Shown: piece after piece, positions 26,696 to 35,959 of the stretch | Layout of the letters: each line of letters starts with the position of its first letter | Position numbering within the stretch: position 1 is the stretch's first letter | Source of the DNA: a bacterium | Lineage (GTDB): Bacteria > Campylobacterota > Campylobacteria > Campylobacterales > Sulfurimonadaceae | Length of the DNA: 64,000 nt | Assembly (NCBI GenBank): GCA_018822665.1 | Contig: JAHJJX010000031.1 | Span: forward strand, 31,549-95,548 | Reading direction: 5' to 3' | Translations under genes and position numbers: made by a program | The notes under the pieces: model-generated | Told to the model about the DNA's origin: nothing | The model's database searches: none | The model's input: the letters and a program-made list of their open reading frames with translations, nothing else

Positions 26696-28170
26696 TGAAA
26701 ACTTCAACAGCCGACAGCCTTGAGTATCTCAAACTAGGACTTCTGTGCAAAAGTAAAAACGACGCACAAAATGCGGAACTTTATTTTAAAAAAGCGATAG
26801 AAATCGACCCGCTTTGCAGTGATGCTTATGAAAACATCGGCGATTTGTACAAAGAGCATCATTTTATGCAGGATGCAAAAAAGTGTTATGCCATGGCAAT
26901 AAAACTCAATCCCAATCAGCTGACTTCCTACATCCCTCTAGGACAGATTTATCAAGGCGACAATGATATGCAGAGTGCACTTTTTTGCTTTGAAAAAGCA
27001 CTTGAAATAAACCCCGATATTGCTCAAACCTACACGAGTATCGGAAATCTTTACTTTGCCGATGGAAATTTAACGCAGGCAAAACCTTATTATCAAAAAG
27101 CTATCTCTCTCAACCCCGCAAGTTATGAATCTTACAATAATTTTGCTTCTTGCTTTATGTATCAAAACAAACTCAAACAGGCAAAAAAGTATTATAAAAA
27201 AGCACTTGAGATAAACCCGAAAGGAAGTTTATCGCTCTATAATTTATCTCTGATTTCTTTGCTTGAAAAAGAGTACATATCGGGGTTTAATCAATACAGA
27301 CACAGATACAGCCACGAAGTAAGAGGAAGCAGTCTTGGAGGAGTTGCCTACCCGCCCACACTCCTCACCCCAAACGACGATATTTCCGAAAAAACACTCT
27401 ATATCAGTCATGAGCAGGGCTTGGGCGACACCATACAGTTCATCCGTTTTTTACCGTTTTTTTTAGAAAAAAATGCACATATTCTTTGTTACGTTCCCCC
27501 CTCTTTAAAAAAGCTTTTTGAGTACAACTATCCGGAGGTTGAATTTGTTTTGCCCAAAACGAACATCTCCTTTGATTATAACTTTCCCATGCTCGAAGCA
27601 CCGTATCTGCTTGGGACAAGCTATGAAACAATCCCTTATGGGGAAAAATATATCCGCGTCCATCCTGAGGATGCTGCGGCATTTCAGGCAAAACACGACA
27701 TTTGCAAAACGAAAAAAAAGATTGGAATCTGCTATCGCGGTTCTCAAGGTGCCAATGCGGTGAAAAACAGGTCTTTGGAACTCGAATATCTGCTTTCGTA
27801 TCTCAATAAATTGCAGGGTAGTTTTGAATTATACTCTTTGCAATACGAAAGAACCCCTCAAGAAGATGCGCTTTTAAAAGCGCACAATGTTAACAATTTG
27901 GGAGTCCATATACAAGATTTTTACGATACGGCGCTTGGGATTGATGCCATGGATTTGCTCATCAGCATCGACACCTCTTTTCTTCACCTTTGCGGTGCTA
28001 TGGGAAAAGAGAGTTTTGCTCTGGTGAAATTCTCCCCCGACTGGAGATGGGGGCTTCAGGGGAGCACTAGCAAATGGTATGAGAGTATCACGATTATAAG
28101 ACAAAAAGCAATGGGAGACTGGGAGAATGTTTTGGATACTCTTCTTGTCTTGCTTAAGGAAAAACTATGA
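26695..28170 (+). CDS. TPR protein with glycosyltransferase-like C-terminal domain
   Basis: A 491-aa fusion. I take the ATG in the TAATG junction with pseC. The track begins at an earlier GTG. Residues about 5-195 form five or six tetratricopeptide repeats (e.g. AQTYTSIGNLYFADGNLTQA). Residues about 220-490 resemble GT-9/GT-41-like glycosyltransferases: EQGLGDTIQFIRFLP, then CYRGSQ, and a nucleotide-sugar-binding segment MDLLISIDTSFLHLCGAMGKES. This architecture, like O-GlcNAc-transferase-type proteins, occurs in flagellin modification loci. It may add or extend a sugar on flagellin, with the TPRs binding the protein. Acceptor and donor are unknown. Confidence 0.82.
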   Translation: MKTSTADSLEYLKLGLLCKSKNDAQNAELYFKKAIEIDPLCSDAYENIGDLYKEHHFMQDAKKCYAMAIKLNPNQLTSYIPLGQIYQGDNDMQSALFCFEKALEINPDIAQTYTSIGNLYFADGNLTQAKPYYQKAISLNPASYESYNNFASCFMYQNKLKQAKKYYKKALEINPKGSLSLYNLSLISLLEKEYISGFNQYRHRYSHEVRGSSLGGVAYPPTLLTPNDDISEKTLYISHEQGLGDTIQFIRFLPFFLEKNAHILCYVPPSLKKLFEYNYPEVEFVLPKTNISFDYNFPMLEAPYLLGTSYETIPYGEKYIRVHPEDAAAFQAKHDICKTKKKIGICYRGSQGANAVKNRSLELEYLLSYLNKLQGSFELYSLQYERTPQEDALLKAHNVNNLGVHIQDFYDTALGIDAMDLLISIDTSFLHLCGAMGKESFALVKFSPDWRWGLQGSTSKWYESITIIRQKAMGDWENVLDTLLVLLKEKL

Positions 28171-28859
28171 AAAATGCAGTAGCCATCATCCCTGCACGGG
28201 GGAAAAGCAAAAGAATTCCACACAAAAACATCAAAGATTTTCACGGTAAACCGCTCATCGCCTACTCCATAGAAGCGGCTTTGAGAAGCGGACTTTTTGA
28301 GCGGGTGATTGTTTCAACCGATGATGAGGAGATTGCAAAAGTGGCGCGCAGATACGGCGCCCAAGTTCCTTTTATGCGCCCTGATGCACTTGCCGATGAT
28401 TTTACGGGAACAGATGCCGTAACGGCGCATGCCCTGCATTGGCTAAAGGAAAACGCTCAGCATTATGATTTTGTCTGCACCATTTATGCAACGGCTCCCC
28501 TTTTGGATGAAAAATATCTCATCCAAGGGCTCCAAATGCTCAAAAATTCCGATGCCATCAACGCCTTTTCATGCACCTCTATGCCTTTTCCTATACAGCG
28601 CACTTTTAAGATAACACAAGAGGGAAGATGCGAAATGTTTTTTCCCCAGCACTACCATACAAGAAGTCAGGATTTGGAAGAAGCGTATCAGGATGCAGGG
28701 CAGTTTTACTGGAGCAAAATAGGCAAAAGTTCCGATGTTATCTTCTCTAGCGAGAGTATTCCAATCGTCTTGCCACGCCATCTTGTTCAAGATATTGACA
28801 CCCAAGAAGACTGGAAGAGAGCCGAGTTTATGTACGAAGCCCTTATAAAATCAAAATGA
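28167..28859 (+). CDS. pseF: Pseudaminic acid cytidylyltransferase PseF
   Basis: Activates pseudaminic acid with CTP to CMP-Pse, the donor used by the flagellin glycosyltransferase. The 230-aa protein has the CMP-sialate-synthetase start AIIPARGKSKRIPHKNI, the metal-binding DDEEIA region and SIEAALRSGLFE. HTRSQDLEEAYQDAGQFYW is the PseF-type signature near 170-190 that separates it from NeuA/LegF. It overlaps the TPR gene by 4 bp (ATGA) and pseG by 4 bp. Confidence 0.95.
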   Translation: MKNAVAIIPARGKSKRIPHKNIKDFHGKPLIAYSIEAALRSGLFERVIVSTDDEEIAKVARRYGAQVPFMRPDALADDFTGTDAVTAHALHWLKENAQHYDFVCTIYATAPLLDEKYLIQGLQMLKNSDAINAFSCTSMPFPIQRTFKITQEGRCEMFFPQHYHTRSQDLEEAYQDAGQFYWSKIGKSSDVIFSSESIPIVLPRHLVQDIDTQEDWKRAEFMYEALIKSK

Positions 28860-29797
28860 ATATCTTAATAAGGGCGGACGCATCCAACACAATCGGAACA
28901 GGTCATATCATGCGTGATTTGATTTTGGCACACGAATTAAAAAAACAGTATCCACATGCCAAGATACTTTTTGCCACACGCAATCTTGCCGGAAATATCA
29001 ATCATAAAATACTCGAAGCAGGCTATACAATACACACCCTGCACTCACATGCCAAAGATGAACTTTTAGAATGTATGCAAAAATTTCAAACAAATATGCT
29101 GGTGATTGACCATTACAAAATCGACTATGCGTATGAAAGTTTTCTCAAAAACAATTCAGAGGCAAAAATTTTGGTTTTTGATGACACCTACGTCCAACAC
29201 AACTGCGACATACTTTTAAACCATAACATAAGTGCTGATGAAAAAAAATATAAAAACCTGCTTCCACAAGGGTGTGAGCTTCGCTGCGGAGCAAAATACA
29301 CCCTCCTAAGAGAAGAGTTTACAGAGCAAAAAGCAAAACAAAAAGCTTTAAAAAATTTCCATAAAAAAATGAATATTTTAGTTGCCTTGGGCGGTACGGA
29401 TAATTTCAATCTCAATATAAAAATTTTAGAGCTTCTCAAAGGTTTTAAAAATATTCAGGTTCATCTCATCACCACAACAGCCAATAAAAATCTGAAAAAA
29501 CTTCAAAACTATGCAAAAAGCAAAAAATTTGCAAAACTTCATATCAACACAAATCAGATGGCGCAAAAGATGGCAGAGGCCGATTTGGGAATCATCACTC
29601 CCAGCGTAAGCGCAAATGAAGCGTATTTTATGAATTTGGATTTTATTGCAATAAAAATAGTATCCAACCAAAATGCCATGTATAAATATTTAAAACGAAA
29701 AAGATTTAAAACATTAGATAAATTCAATAAAAGGGGTTTGAAGTGTCATTTGATGAAAGCTGGGAAAAACAAATCTATTCACAAAATAAACATATAA
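28856..29797 (+). CDS. pseG: UDP-sugar hydrolase PseG
   Basis: Removes UDP from UDP-2,4-diacetamido-trideoxy-L-altrose, the step between PseH and PseI. The 313-aa GT-B-like protein opens with the PseG motif RADASNTIGTGHIMRDLILA (His in GHIMR is the likely base) and has LVALGGTDNFNLNIKIL (about 172) in the nucleotide-binding half. The C-terminal 18 codons overlap the next gene's GTG start by 55 bp in another frame, an unusually long overlap for this locus, so the tail may be a lineage-specific extension. Two CACATGCC repeats lie near its 5' end. Confidence 0.93.
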   Translation: MNILIRADASNTIGTGHIMRDLILAHELKKQYPHAKILFATRNLAGNINHKILEAGYTIHTLHSHAKDELLECMQKFQTNMLVIDHYKIDYAYESFLKNNSEAKILVFDDTYVQHNCDILLNHNISADEKKYKNLLPQGCELRCGAKYTLLREEFTEQKAKQKALKNFHKKMNILVALGGTDNFNLNIKILELLKGFKNIQVHLITTTANKNLKKLQNYAKSKKFAKLHINTNQMAQKMAEADLGIITPSVSANEAYFMNLDFIAIKIVSNQNAMYKYLKRKRFKTLDKFNKRGLKCHLMKAGKNKSIHKINI

Positions 29798-30459
29798 ACA
29801 GATACCCTTACGGGGAATTGGTTTCTATTTTTTTCAACTCTTTAAAATTTTTGCCGCAAGAGCGTTGTGGCGAAAAAAAAGAGATGAAAATTTTAGAGCT
29901 TGGTTGCGGAAGCGGGAACAATCTCTGGTTTTTATCGGAACTCGGGTTTGATGTTTACGGAGTGGATGCAAGCAGCAGTGCATGTGCAATTGCAAAAAAA
30001 GAGTGTGAAAAACGGGGCACGTATCCAAATATTCTCGAAGCTTCTTTTGATAAGCTGCCTTTTGAGGAGAATTGTTTCGACATCATCATTGACAGAGAAT
30101 CAACGTATTGCGGCACAAAAGAGAGTATCAAAAACTCCTGGAGTGAAGCAAATAGAGTTTTAAAAAGCAAAGGAGTTGTCATCTCCTTTATGTTTTGCGA
30201 TGACAGTCCCGACCTGCTGAAGATACAAAACAAAGAGATTCAGGCGACCTGCCTTGAACCAAACACCTATACGGATGTTCAAAAAGGAACATTTAAAGAC
30301 ACGGGAATCGTTCATTTTACAAGCTACGACGAACTGCTGGATATCTTTTCATTTTGCGATATTCAATTTATCAATAAAAATACATCTCTTAGGGTATATA
30401 ATAATTCAAATAATCAATTTAACTATTGCGAATGGATTGTTGTGGGGGTCAAAAAATGA
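29743..30459 (+). CDS. SAM-dependent methyltransferase of the pse operon
   Basis: A 238-aa class I methyltransferase. It has the SAM-binding ELGCGSGNNLWFLSELGFDVYGVDAS (motif I and the acidic end of strand 2), then FDIIIDRESTYCG near 110. The GTG start at 29743 has AAGGGG 6 nt before it, which justifies the overlap into pseG. Inside a pseudaminic acid operon it most likely O- or N-methylates the nonulosonic acid or its acyl group, but protein methylation cannot be excluded. It is followed by pseI in an ATGA junction. Confidence 0.8.
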   Translation: MSFDESWEKQIYSQNKHINRYPYGELVSIFFNSLKFLPQERCGEKKEMKILELGCGSGNNLWFLSELGFDVYGVDASSSACAIAKKECEKRGTYPNILEASFDKLPFEENCFDIIIDRESTYCGTKESIKNSWSEANRVLKSKGVVISFMFCDDSPDLLKIQNKEIQATCLEPNTYTDVQKGTFKDTGIVHFTSYDELLDIFSFCDIQFINKNTSLRVYNNSNNQFNYCEWIVVGVKK

Positions 30460-31478
30460 GTGTTTTTATTATTGCGGAAGTGGGGATAAACCATAACGGC
30501 GATATCTCTCTTGCCAAAAAGATGATAGATGAAGCCAAAAGAGCCGGAGCCGACTGTGTAAAGTTTCAAACTTTTAAAGCTCAAGAGTTTGTAAGTGATG
30601 CAAGCCAAACCTATACCTACACTTCCGGGGGCAAAGAGATTACGGAATCTATGCTGGAAATGTTTCAAAGGTATGAGTTTAACAAACAAGAGTGGATTGA
30701 AATCATAGCCTACTGCAAAGAAAAAGGGATTGCCTTTAGCTCCACCGCGCAAAATAGTTCCGATTTGGACTTTTTGCTCTCCCTGACAAAACTCCCTTTT
30801 ATTAAAGTAGGAAGCGATGATTTGACATCTCTGCAACAACTCCGATACTACGCTTCTAAAGGACTGCCTATGATAATCTCCGCAGGGATGGCGTATGAGT
30901 CAGAGATACACGATGCTCTTGAGGCCATAAGAGAAACAAGGAACGATGACATCACCGTCTTGCATTGCGTCTCCTCCTACCCGACGCAAGCAGAAGAGGT
31001 CAATCTGAAAAAAATCCCCGCTATCAAAAATATCTTTGGAGTGAAAGTGGGTTTTTCCGACCATACGCTAGGAAGTACGGCCGCAGTCGGGGCTGTTTGT
31101 TTTGGAGCTTGCGTCATAGAAAAACACTTCACTCTTGATAATGCCATGGCAGGACCCGACCACTGGTTCAGCGTCAATCCAAAAGAGCTCCAAAAGTACA
31201 TACAAGATATCCGTTTTATTGAAAATGCCATCGGCTCAAGTGAATTGAAACCGACAACAAAAGAGTTGGAGATGCGAAAACTCGCACGCAGAAAAGTTGT
31301 AGCCAAAACAGAGATACAAGCAGGCCAAACCATAGAAGCACGGCATGTGGACTTCAAAAGAGTAAATGCCTCCGCACAAGGAACCGTAGAGCCAAAAAAT
31401 GCACAACTTCTCTTTGGAAAAACTGCAAAATCAAACATAGCAAAAAACACCCCAATCACTTTGGAGATGCTCTCGTGA
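30456..31478 (+). CDS. pseI: Pseudaminic acid synthase PseI
   Basis: Condenses 2,4-diacetamido-trideoxy-L-altrose with phosphoenolpyruvate to pseudaminic acid. I choose the ATG at 30456 (GGGGG about 6 nt before it, ATGA overlap with the methyltransferase stop), giving 340 aa and the family start MSVFIIAEVGINHNGD. The NeuB-type TIM barrel carries CVKFQTFKA, KVGSDDLTSLQ, GFSDHT and EKHFTLD. An antifreeze-like SAF domain (about 285-340) ends the protein. It is paralogous to the NeuB family gene at 55.3 kb but in the Pse branch (position beside pseH/pseG). Confidence 0.94.
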   Translation: MSVFIIAEVGINHNGDISLAKKMIDEAKRAGADCVKFQTFKAQEFVSDASQTYTYTSGGKEITESMLEMFQRYEFNKQEWIEIIAYCKEKGIAFSSTAQNSSDLDFLLSLTKLPFIKVGSDDLTSLQQLRYYASKGLPMIISAGMAYESEIHDALEAIRETRNDDITVLHCVSSYPTQAEEVNLKKIPAIKNIFGVKVGFSDHTLGSTAAVGAVCFGACVIEKHFTLDNAMAGPDHWFSVNPKELQKYIQDIRFIENAIGSSELKPTTKELEMRKLARRKVVAKTEIQAGQTIEARHVDFKRVNASAQGTVEPKNAQLLFGKTAKSNIAKNTPITLEMLS

Positions 31479-31951
31479 AGCAAAATTTTAACTGCGAGGG
31501 TTATGAGCTTCTTAATTATCTCAATCTTCATCCGCAAGAAATAGAGATGATTTTGGAGTGGAGAAACCATGAAAGCGTAAGAACTTTTATGAGAGAGCAA
31601 AACATCATAAGTATGCAAGAACATCTGAGCTATCTCGATAACTTAAAAAACAATAAGCAAAAGTTTTGTTTTTTACTCAAAGAAAAGGGTGCGTATCTAG
31701 GGGTGATTGAGTTGAGTAAGATTACAAAAAACAGTGCCTACATTGCTTTAAATAAAAATCCACATGCCAAGCATGTCGGAGCAAAACTCATGAAAGCCCT
31801 CGAGTGCACGGCCGCAAATATCTTTAAGTTGCAGCTTTTAAAATTGTCTGTTTTACAAACCAATACCCTCGCCTTTGCCCTGTATGAAAAATCCGGTTTT
31901 AAGCTGATATCAAAAAACGAAAGAGAGTTTTTTATGGAAAAAAGCTTATGA
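31475..31951 (+). CDS. pseH: N-acetyltransferase PseH
   Basis: GNAT-family enzyme acetylating the C4 amine of the Pse precursor, using acetyl-CoA. It is 158 aa, with a GTG start that overlaps the pseI stop and a GGAGA site upstream. Characteristic elements are ILEWRNHESVRTFM (residues about 24-37, the PseH opening of the GNAT fold), FCFLLKEKGAYLGVIELS, and the C-terminal LQTNTLAFALYEKSGFKLI. It completes the six-enzyme Pse set (B, C, H, G, I, F) of this operon. One CACATGCC repeat encodes KNPHAK. Confidence 0.92.
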   Translation: MKQNFNCEGYELLNYLNLHPQEIEMILEWRNHESVRTFMREQNIISMQEHLSYLDNLKNNKQKFCFLLKEKGAYLGVIELSKITKNSAYIALNKNPHAKHVGAKLMKALECTAANIFKLQLLKLSVLQTNTLAFALYEKSGFKLISKNEREFFMEKSL

Positions 31952-32670
31952 TAGTCTCTGCCCACCAAAGCGCTTACAACCCTTGGCTAGGGTATATGCA
32001 TAAAATACTTGTTTCTGATGTTTTTGTCGTGATGGATGACGTACAGTTTGAGAAAAATTCTTTTATCAACAGAAATAAAATCCTACAAAACAAGAATGAA
32101 ATAATGCTGAGTATCCCTATACATACAAAAGACTACAAGTCAAAAACCATCAAAGATATGCAGATAAGTTCGGGCATGTGGAAAACAAAACATCTCAAAA
32201 GCATAGAGCAGTCCTACAAGAAATCACCCTGCTTTGAAGAGGTTTTTTGCCAACTTGAAAATATTTATCTACAAGAGAGCGACTTGCTGATTGATTATAC
32301 GAATGCTTTTCTTGATTTTTTGGTTTCATACCTGCAAATACAAACAAAAATAATCTATGCAAGCAGCTTAAATATTAGATCAAAAAAACTCGATTATGTG
32401 ATAGAACTCACTCAAAAAGTCGGAGGAGACTGTTTTGTTTTTGGCTCTCTTGCCCGAGCGTACGCAAACGAAGACAAACTCAAAGAAAATGGGATTATTC
32501 CCTATTTTCAGGAGTATAAACATCCCCTATATCAACAAATGTCCACTCCATTTCACCCCTATATGGGAATCCTTGATTTACTTTTCAATGAAAACGCGGC
32601 GGATATAAAAGATATAATTTTAAAAGACAACATTACAAAAAAGGAACTTCCATGCCAAAAAAAATCTTGA
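31948..32670 (+). CDS. WbqC-like family protein
   Basis: A 240-aa protein of the WbqC/WblP family. It has the family opening VSAHQSAYNPWLGYMHKILVSDVFVVMDDVQFEKNSFINRNKI and the later HPLYQQ...FHPYMGILDLLF block. Members occur in O-antigen and flagellin-glycan clusters, and their exact reaction is not established as far as I know. A role in transferring or forming an acyl-amino group on a sugar is an inference from such contexts. It overlaps pseH (4 bp) and the PIG-L gene (19 bp), so it is tightly coupled to nonulosonate decoration. Confidence 0.85.
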   Translation: MIVSAHQSAYNPWLGYMHKILVSDVFVVMDDVQFEKNSFINRNKILQNKNEIMLSIPIHTKDYKSKTIKDMQISSGMWKTKHLKSIEQSYKKSPCFEEVFCQLENIYLQESDLLIDYTNAFLDFLVSYLQIQTKIIYASSLNIRSKKLDYVIELTQKVGGDCFVFGSLARAYANEDKLKENGIIPYFQEYKHPLYQQMSTPFHPYMGILDLLFNENAADIKDIILKDNITKKELPCQKKS

Positions 32671-33320
32671 TAGTTGCAGCACACCCCGATGATGAAGTCT
32701 TAGGATGTTTTGGCACGGTAGCCAGACTGATACAAGAGGGGTATGAGGCATACACGCTTATCCTTGGCGAGGGCAAAACTGCAAGAAAAAGCGAAAACAC
32801 GGATACGGAACTTGAGATTTTACATGATGAGATGAAAAAAGCAAATGCGCAGATAGGGATAAAAAAAGTTTTTACCTGCGATTTTGCCGATAACAGTTTT
32901 GACACTGTGCCCTTGCTTGAAATCATCCAAGCCGTCTCAAAAGTGAAAGAAGAAATAAATCCGGACATCATTTTCACCCACTTTGAAAATGACCTCAACA
33001 TCGACCATCAGATAACATATAAGGCTGTTCTTACCGCGACAAGACCGATGAAACAAGAAAGCGTCAAAGAGATATACAGTTTTGAGGTTTTAAGCTCGAG
33101 TGAATGGAACTATCCCCTCTCTTTTTCACCCGATACTTTTTTTGACATCAGTGCCACAATCGGTTTAAAACTTCAAGCCATGAACCGATATAAATCAGAA
33201 TTATGCCAATATCCCCATCCAAGAAGTCTTGAGGGGATTGAACTCCATGCAAAATACAGAGGCATGGGTGTCGGAGTTGCACATGCCGAAGCTTTTAAAT
33301 GTGTAAGAGCTATCAAATAA
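32652..33320 (+). CDS. PIG-L/LmbE family deacetylase
   Basis: A 222-aa zinc-dependent N-deacetylase-like protein. The diagnostic AHPDDEVLG is at residues 10-18 (His and two Asp for metal and catalysis), and the second motif HFENDLNIDHQITYKA supplies the third metal His near 108. Relatives remove acetyl groups from GlcNAc derivatives. Next to a WbqC-like gene and at the end of a Pse operon, it may free an amino group on the sugar for re-acylation. Its stop is fused to the maf start (TAATG). Confidence 0.88.
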   Translation: MPKKILIVAAHPDDEVLGCFGTVARLIQEGYEAYTLILGEGKTARKSENTDTELEILHDEMKKANAQIGIKKVFTCDFADNSFDTVPLLEIIQAVSKVKEEINPDIIFTHFENDLNIDHQITYKAVLTATRPMKQESVKEIYSFEVLSSSEWNYPLSFSPDTFFDISATIGLKLQAMNRYKSELCQYPHPRSLEGIELHAKYRGMGVGVAHAEAFKCVRAIK

Positions 33321-35278
33321 TGCTAAACAATCTCCAAGGCAAGGCGCTTAGAACCTTTGAAAACAACCTTGTTTATTTTGAAAAAAAACAAAAAAATGTT
33401 TATGACAAACTCGCCGCACTGAATTGGGCGCTCGAACAAAACGCGTATCAAAGCAGGTATGATTTAATTCTTGAAGAGAGTTATTTTGAGGTGATAGAAC
33501 TCTCAAGCAAAACAAAACTCTACAACTCCGACAGCTTTGCTTATGGCGATATCGTGAGAGAAAGTGTCAATTACAAAAAAAATGAAAATGTTTTTGAAAC
33601 TTTTAAAAGAGTGCATCTGAATGAAAAAAATGATGAGCACATAGACATTTATGAGATTTTAAATTATATAAATACTTATAAAGCAAAATCCGACACCTTA
33701 AATTCTCTGGATAAATTTATCTTTTTCGGAGCAGGTCTTGGGACGCACATCAGCAAGGTAAATGAAAAAATCAAAGCTTCGTCTTACCTCATTATCGAAG
33801 ATGATTTGGAACTTTTCAAACTCTCTTTGTTTGTCACTCCCTACTATGAAATAGCAAAAAACAGCAAACTTTTTTTTAGTGTTTTTGAATCGAATGATGA
33901 GTTTAAAACAGTATCCCAACAGTTTATCAACCACAGTTTTCATCTCAACCATTACATAAAATATTTCCACATGCTCAGCCACGGCGAAGAAAAAATAAAA
34001 GAGTTTCATCTGCGGGTCATCTCCCAGTCGCACAATATCTTTTTTTATAAATCTATTTTAGACCAGTATCTCAAACCTCTCGATTATATCAAAGAGGGAT
34101 ATAAGTTTTTAAATATGCTGCACTCCTATAAAGGCTCCTCTTTAGATACGAAACCGGTGCTTCTTCTAGGAGCCGGCCCCTCCTTAAAAATAAACATGGA
34201 GTGGCTCAACAAAAATCAAAACAGTTTTGTCGTCGTTGCAATTTCATCCACTCTCAATATACTCCAAGCGCACGCTATCCAACCCGACATTGTAATTCAC
34301 ATGGATGGTTTTGAATCAAGCGGGGCACATTTCACAAAGCTGGAAAACTTTGAGTTTTTAAGCAAAAGCATCTTTTTTTTCTCAGCCAGAACACCCCAAT
34401 CCATAATAAAACTTCTCAACAAAGATAAAATATTTTTTTATGAAAACGGAACAAGCTACAAAATAGGTTTGGGAAACCTCAGCGCCGCCTGCGTCGGCTC
34501 CACTTCCTACCTTTTGCTTCTTGGCGGACTCAAAGTAAGCGCGCTGTATTTGCTGGGGCTTGATTTGGCACTAGACAGCCAAAGCGGAGAAACCCATTCC
34601 AAGGGGCATGAATACGCCCAAAAACTTGATTTAAGTTCACACGAACTTCACAATGATGCGATGGAGTTTAAAAAAACCGTGTTAAAAGTTCAGGGCAATT
34701 TTGACCCCTTTGTTTATACAACCCCTGAATGGCTGCTCTCCATAGACTCCATCCATACCTCTTCAACATCTTTTAAAGAGCCTTCTCAAAACATTTACAA
34801 CCTTAGCAAAGGTGCATTTTTTAAAAATACAATCCCCACTCCTCTTGAATCGCTTCAAATGGATACCTTGATGGATAAAGACAAACTCAACGCAGAACTT
34901 TTCGATAGTTTCAATTTTGCATGCTCTCAAAATTTAGGCAAGGATGAGAAAACACTTTTGCAAAGTAAACTCAAAAAAGCGAAGAAACTTCAAAAAATAC
35001 TCTCAAACCATCAAGAACCGCGTAACAGTGATGTCTTTTTAAAAACTCTCCCTGCACTTTTCACCGAACTCTCAGGCGATACATCGCAAAGCGGATACGA
35101 TATATCGCTCATTTTGCAGGAATATTTTAAATTTATCTATACCAATATTTTTGATTTTTTCAATACTCAAGGTTTAAGCCAAAAAGATTTGCATGCAAAA
35201 GAGATAAACGCTTCGCTTGTAAAAGCACTACAAAGAATTGTGAGAGTGTATATAAAAGCCCTAGAAGCCGTACTCTAG
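33320..35278 (+). CDS. maf: Motility-associated factor glycosyltransferase (Maf), copy 1
   Basis: A 652-aa Maf-family (DUF115 central domain) protein thought to transfer a nonulosonic acid onto flagellin Ser/Thr. I use the ATG in the TAATG junction. The track begins seven codons upstream. The central domain has LLLGAGPSLKINMEWL (about 281-296), VAISSTLNILQAHAIQPDIVIHMDG and LYLLGLDLALDSQSGETHSKGHEY, matching CMP-sugar binding in Maf. The N-terminal half (about 1-260) is the usual Maf cap with VEDDLELFKLSLF. It ends the pse operon, so CMP-Pse is the expected donor. A paralogue lies at 61.8 kb. Confidence 0.92.
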   Translation: MLNNLQGKALRTFENNLVYFEKKQKNVYDKLAALNWALEQNAYQSRYDLILEESYFEVIELSSKTKLYNSDSFAYGDIVRESVNYKKNENVFETFKRVHLNEKNDEHIDIYEILNYINTYKAKSDTLNSLDKFIFFGAGLGTHISKVNEKIKASSYLIIEDDLELFKLSLFVTPYYEIAKNSKLFFSVFESNDEFKTVSQQFINHSFHLNHYIKYFHMLSHGEEKIKEFHLRVISQSHNIFFYKSILDQYLKPLDYIKEGYKFLNMLHSYKGSSLDTKPVLLLGAGPSLKINMEWLNKNQNSFVVVAISSTLNILQAHAIQPDIVIHMDGFESSGAHFTKLENFEFLSKSIFFFSARTPQSIIKLLNKDKIFFYENGTSYKIGLGNLSAACVGSTSYLLLLGGLKVSALYLLGLDLALDSQSGETHSKGHEYAQKLDLSSHELHNDAMEFKKTVLKVQGNFDPFVYTTPEWLLSIDSIHTSSTSFKEPSQNIYNLSKGAFFKNTIPTPLESLQMDTLMDKDKLNAELFDSFNFACSQNLGKDEKTLLQSKLKKAKKLQKILSNHQEPRNSDVFLKTLPALFTELSGDTSQSGYDISLILQEYFKFIYTNIFDFFNTQGLSQKDLHAKEINASLVKALQRIVRVYIKALEAVL

Positions 35279-35959
35279 TTCCGCCTGTGCGTAACTCTCG
35301 GGCGTGCCTATGTCTCTGTGGTACACATCATTTAAAAAGGTATTTATTTTCCCCATATACGCAGGCAAAACATCCAAACTGAAATCTGCCTCTTTTTTGC
35401 CAAGGCTTTTTATAAACTCTATGACACCTCTTTCGCAGATGTAAACCGCTCCGTTTGCAAGATTGGAGGGGGGATTTTGCACTTTTTCATAAAACTTCTG
35501 TACAACACCCTCTTTGTCCGGTTCAACAATTCCACATGCCGAGGGATTATCCGTTTTGAATGTCATCATCGTTATTTCGCACCCCTTTGGACGTTTGGCA
35601 TGTGCATCCATAAAGGCTTTAAAATCGCAAAAACAAAGATTGTCCGCATGCACCAGCATAAAAGCCTCATTTTGAAAAAAAGCCTCATTTGCCAAAAGAG
35701 TTCCGCCGGTATTTAAAAGCTTCTCTTCATGCGTAAGGGTGATTGCATCTTTAAATTTGGAATGATTTACAAAGCTTTCTACCTGCTTGGCCAAATAAGA
35801 AGTATTAATTAAAAATTCGTCCACTCCCGCGCCGCTGAGATTTTCAAGCCAATAGTGCAAAAGCGGTTTGCCCTTGATGGGCACTAAACATTTTGGGGTC
35901 CTAAGGGTAAGAGGACGAAGTCTCGTTCCCTCTCCTGCGGCTAAAAGAAGTGCTCTCAT
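35261..35959 (-). CDS. Sugar-1-phosphate nucleotidyltransferase (HddC/RmlA-like)
   Basis: A 232-aa nucleotidyltransferase: LLAAGEGTRLRPLTLRTPKCLVPIKGKPLL (P-loop-like signature and lysine), then VHADNLCF near 103 for the catalytic metal. The size and sequence class resemble GDP-D-glycero-D-manno-heptose pyrophosphorylase (HddC) and other short mannose-1-P guanylyltransferases. It directly follows a kinase/cytidylyltransferase gene with no gap, so the two likely act on the same sugar phosphate. It is the last gene of the long minus-strand operon and overlaps the end of maf by 18 bp in convergent orientation. Two CACATGCC repeats lie inside. Confidence 0.83.
   Translation of the reverse strand: MRALLLAAGEGTRLRPLTLRTPKCLVPIKGKPLLHYWLENLSGAGVDEFLINTSYLAKQVESFVNHSKFKDAITLTHEEKLLNTGGTLLANEAFFQNEAFMLVHADNLCFCDFKAFMDAHAKRPKGCEITMMTFKTDNPSACGIVEPDKEGVVQKFYEKVQNPPSNLANGAVYICERGVIEFIKSLGKKEADFSLDVLPAYMGKINTFLNDVYHRDIGTPESYAQAELEYGF

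Noticed and set aside
30977-31624. Minus-strand ORF of 215 aa in pseI/pseH
   Set aside because: Antisense of two recognised genes. Low-complexity Ser/Phe/Leu content.
33961-33980. Near match TTTCCACATGCTC in maf copy 1 (also CACATGCA at about 60724)
   Set aside because: They differ from the core in its last base, so they were left out of the count. They could be decayed copies.
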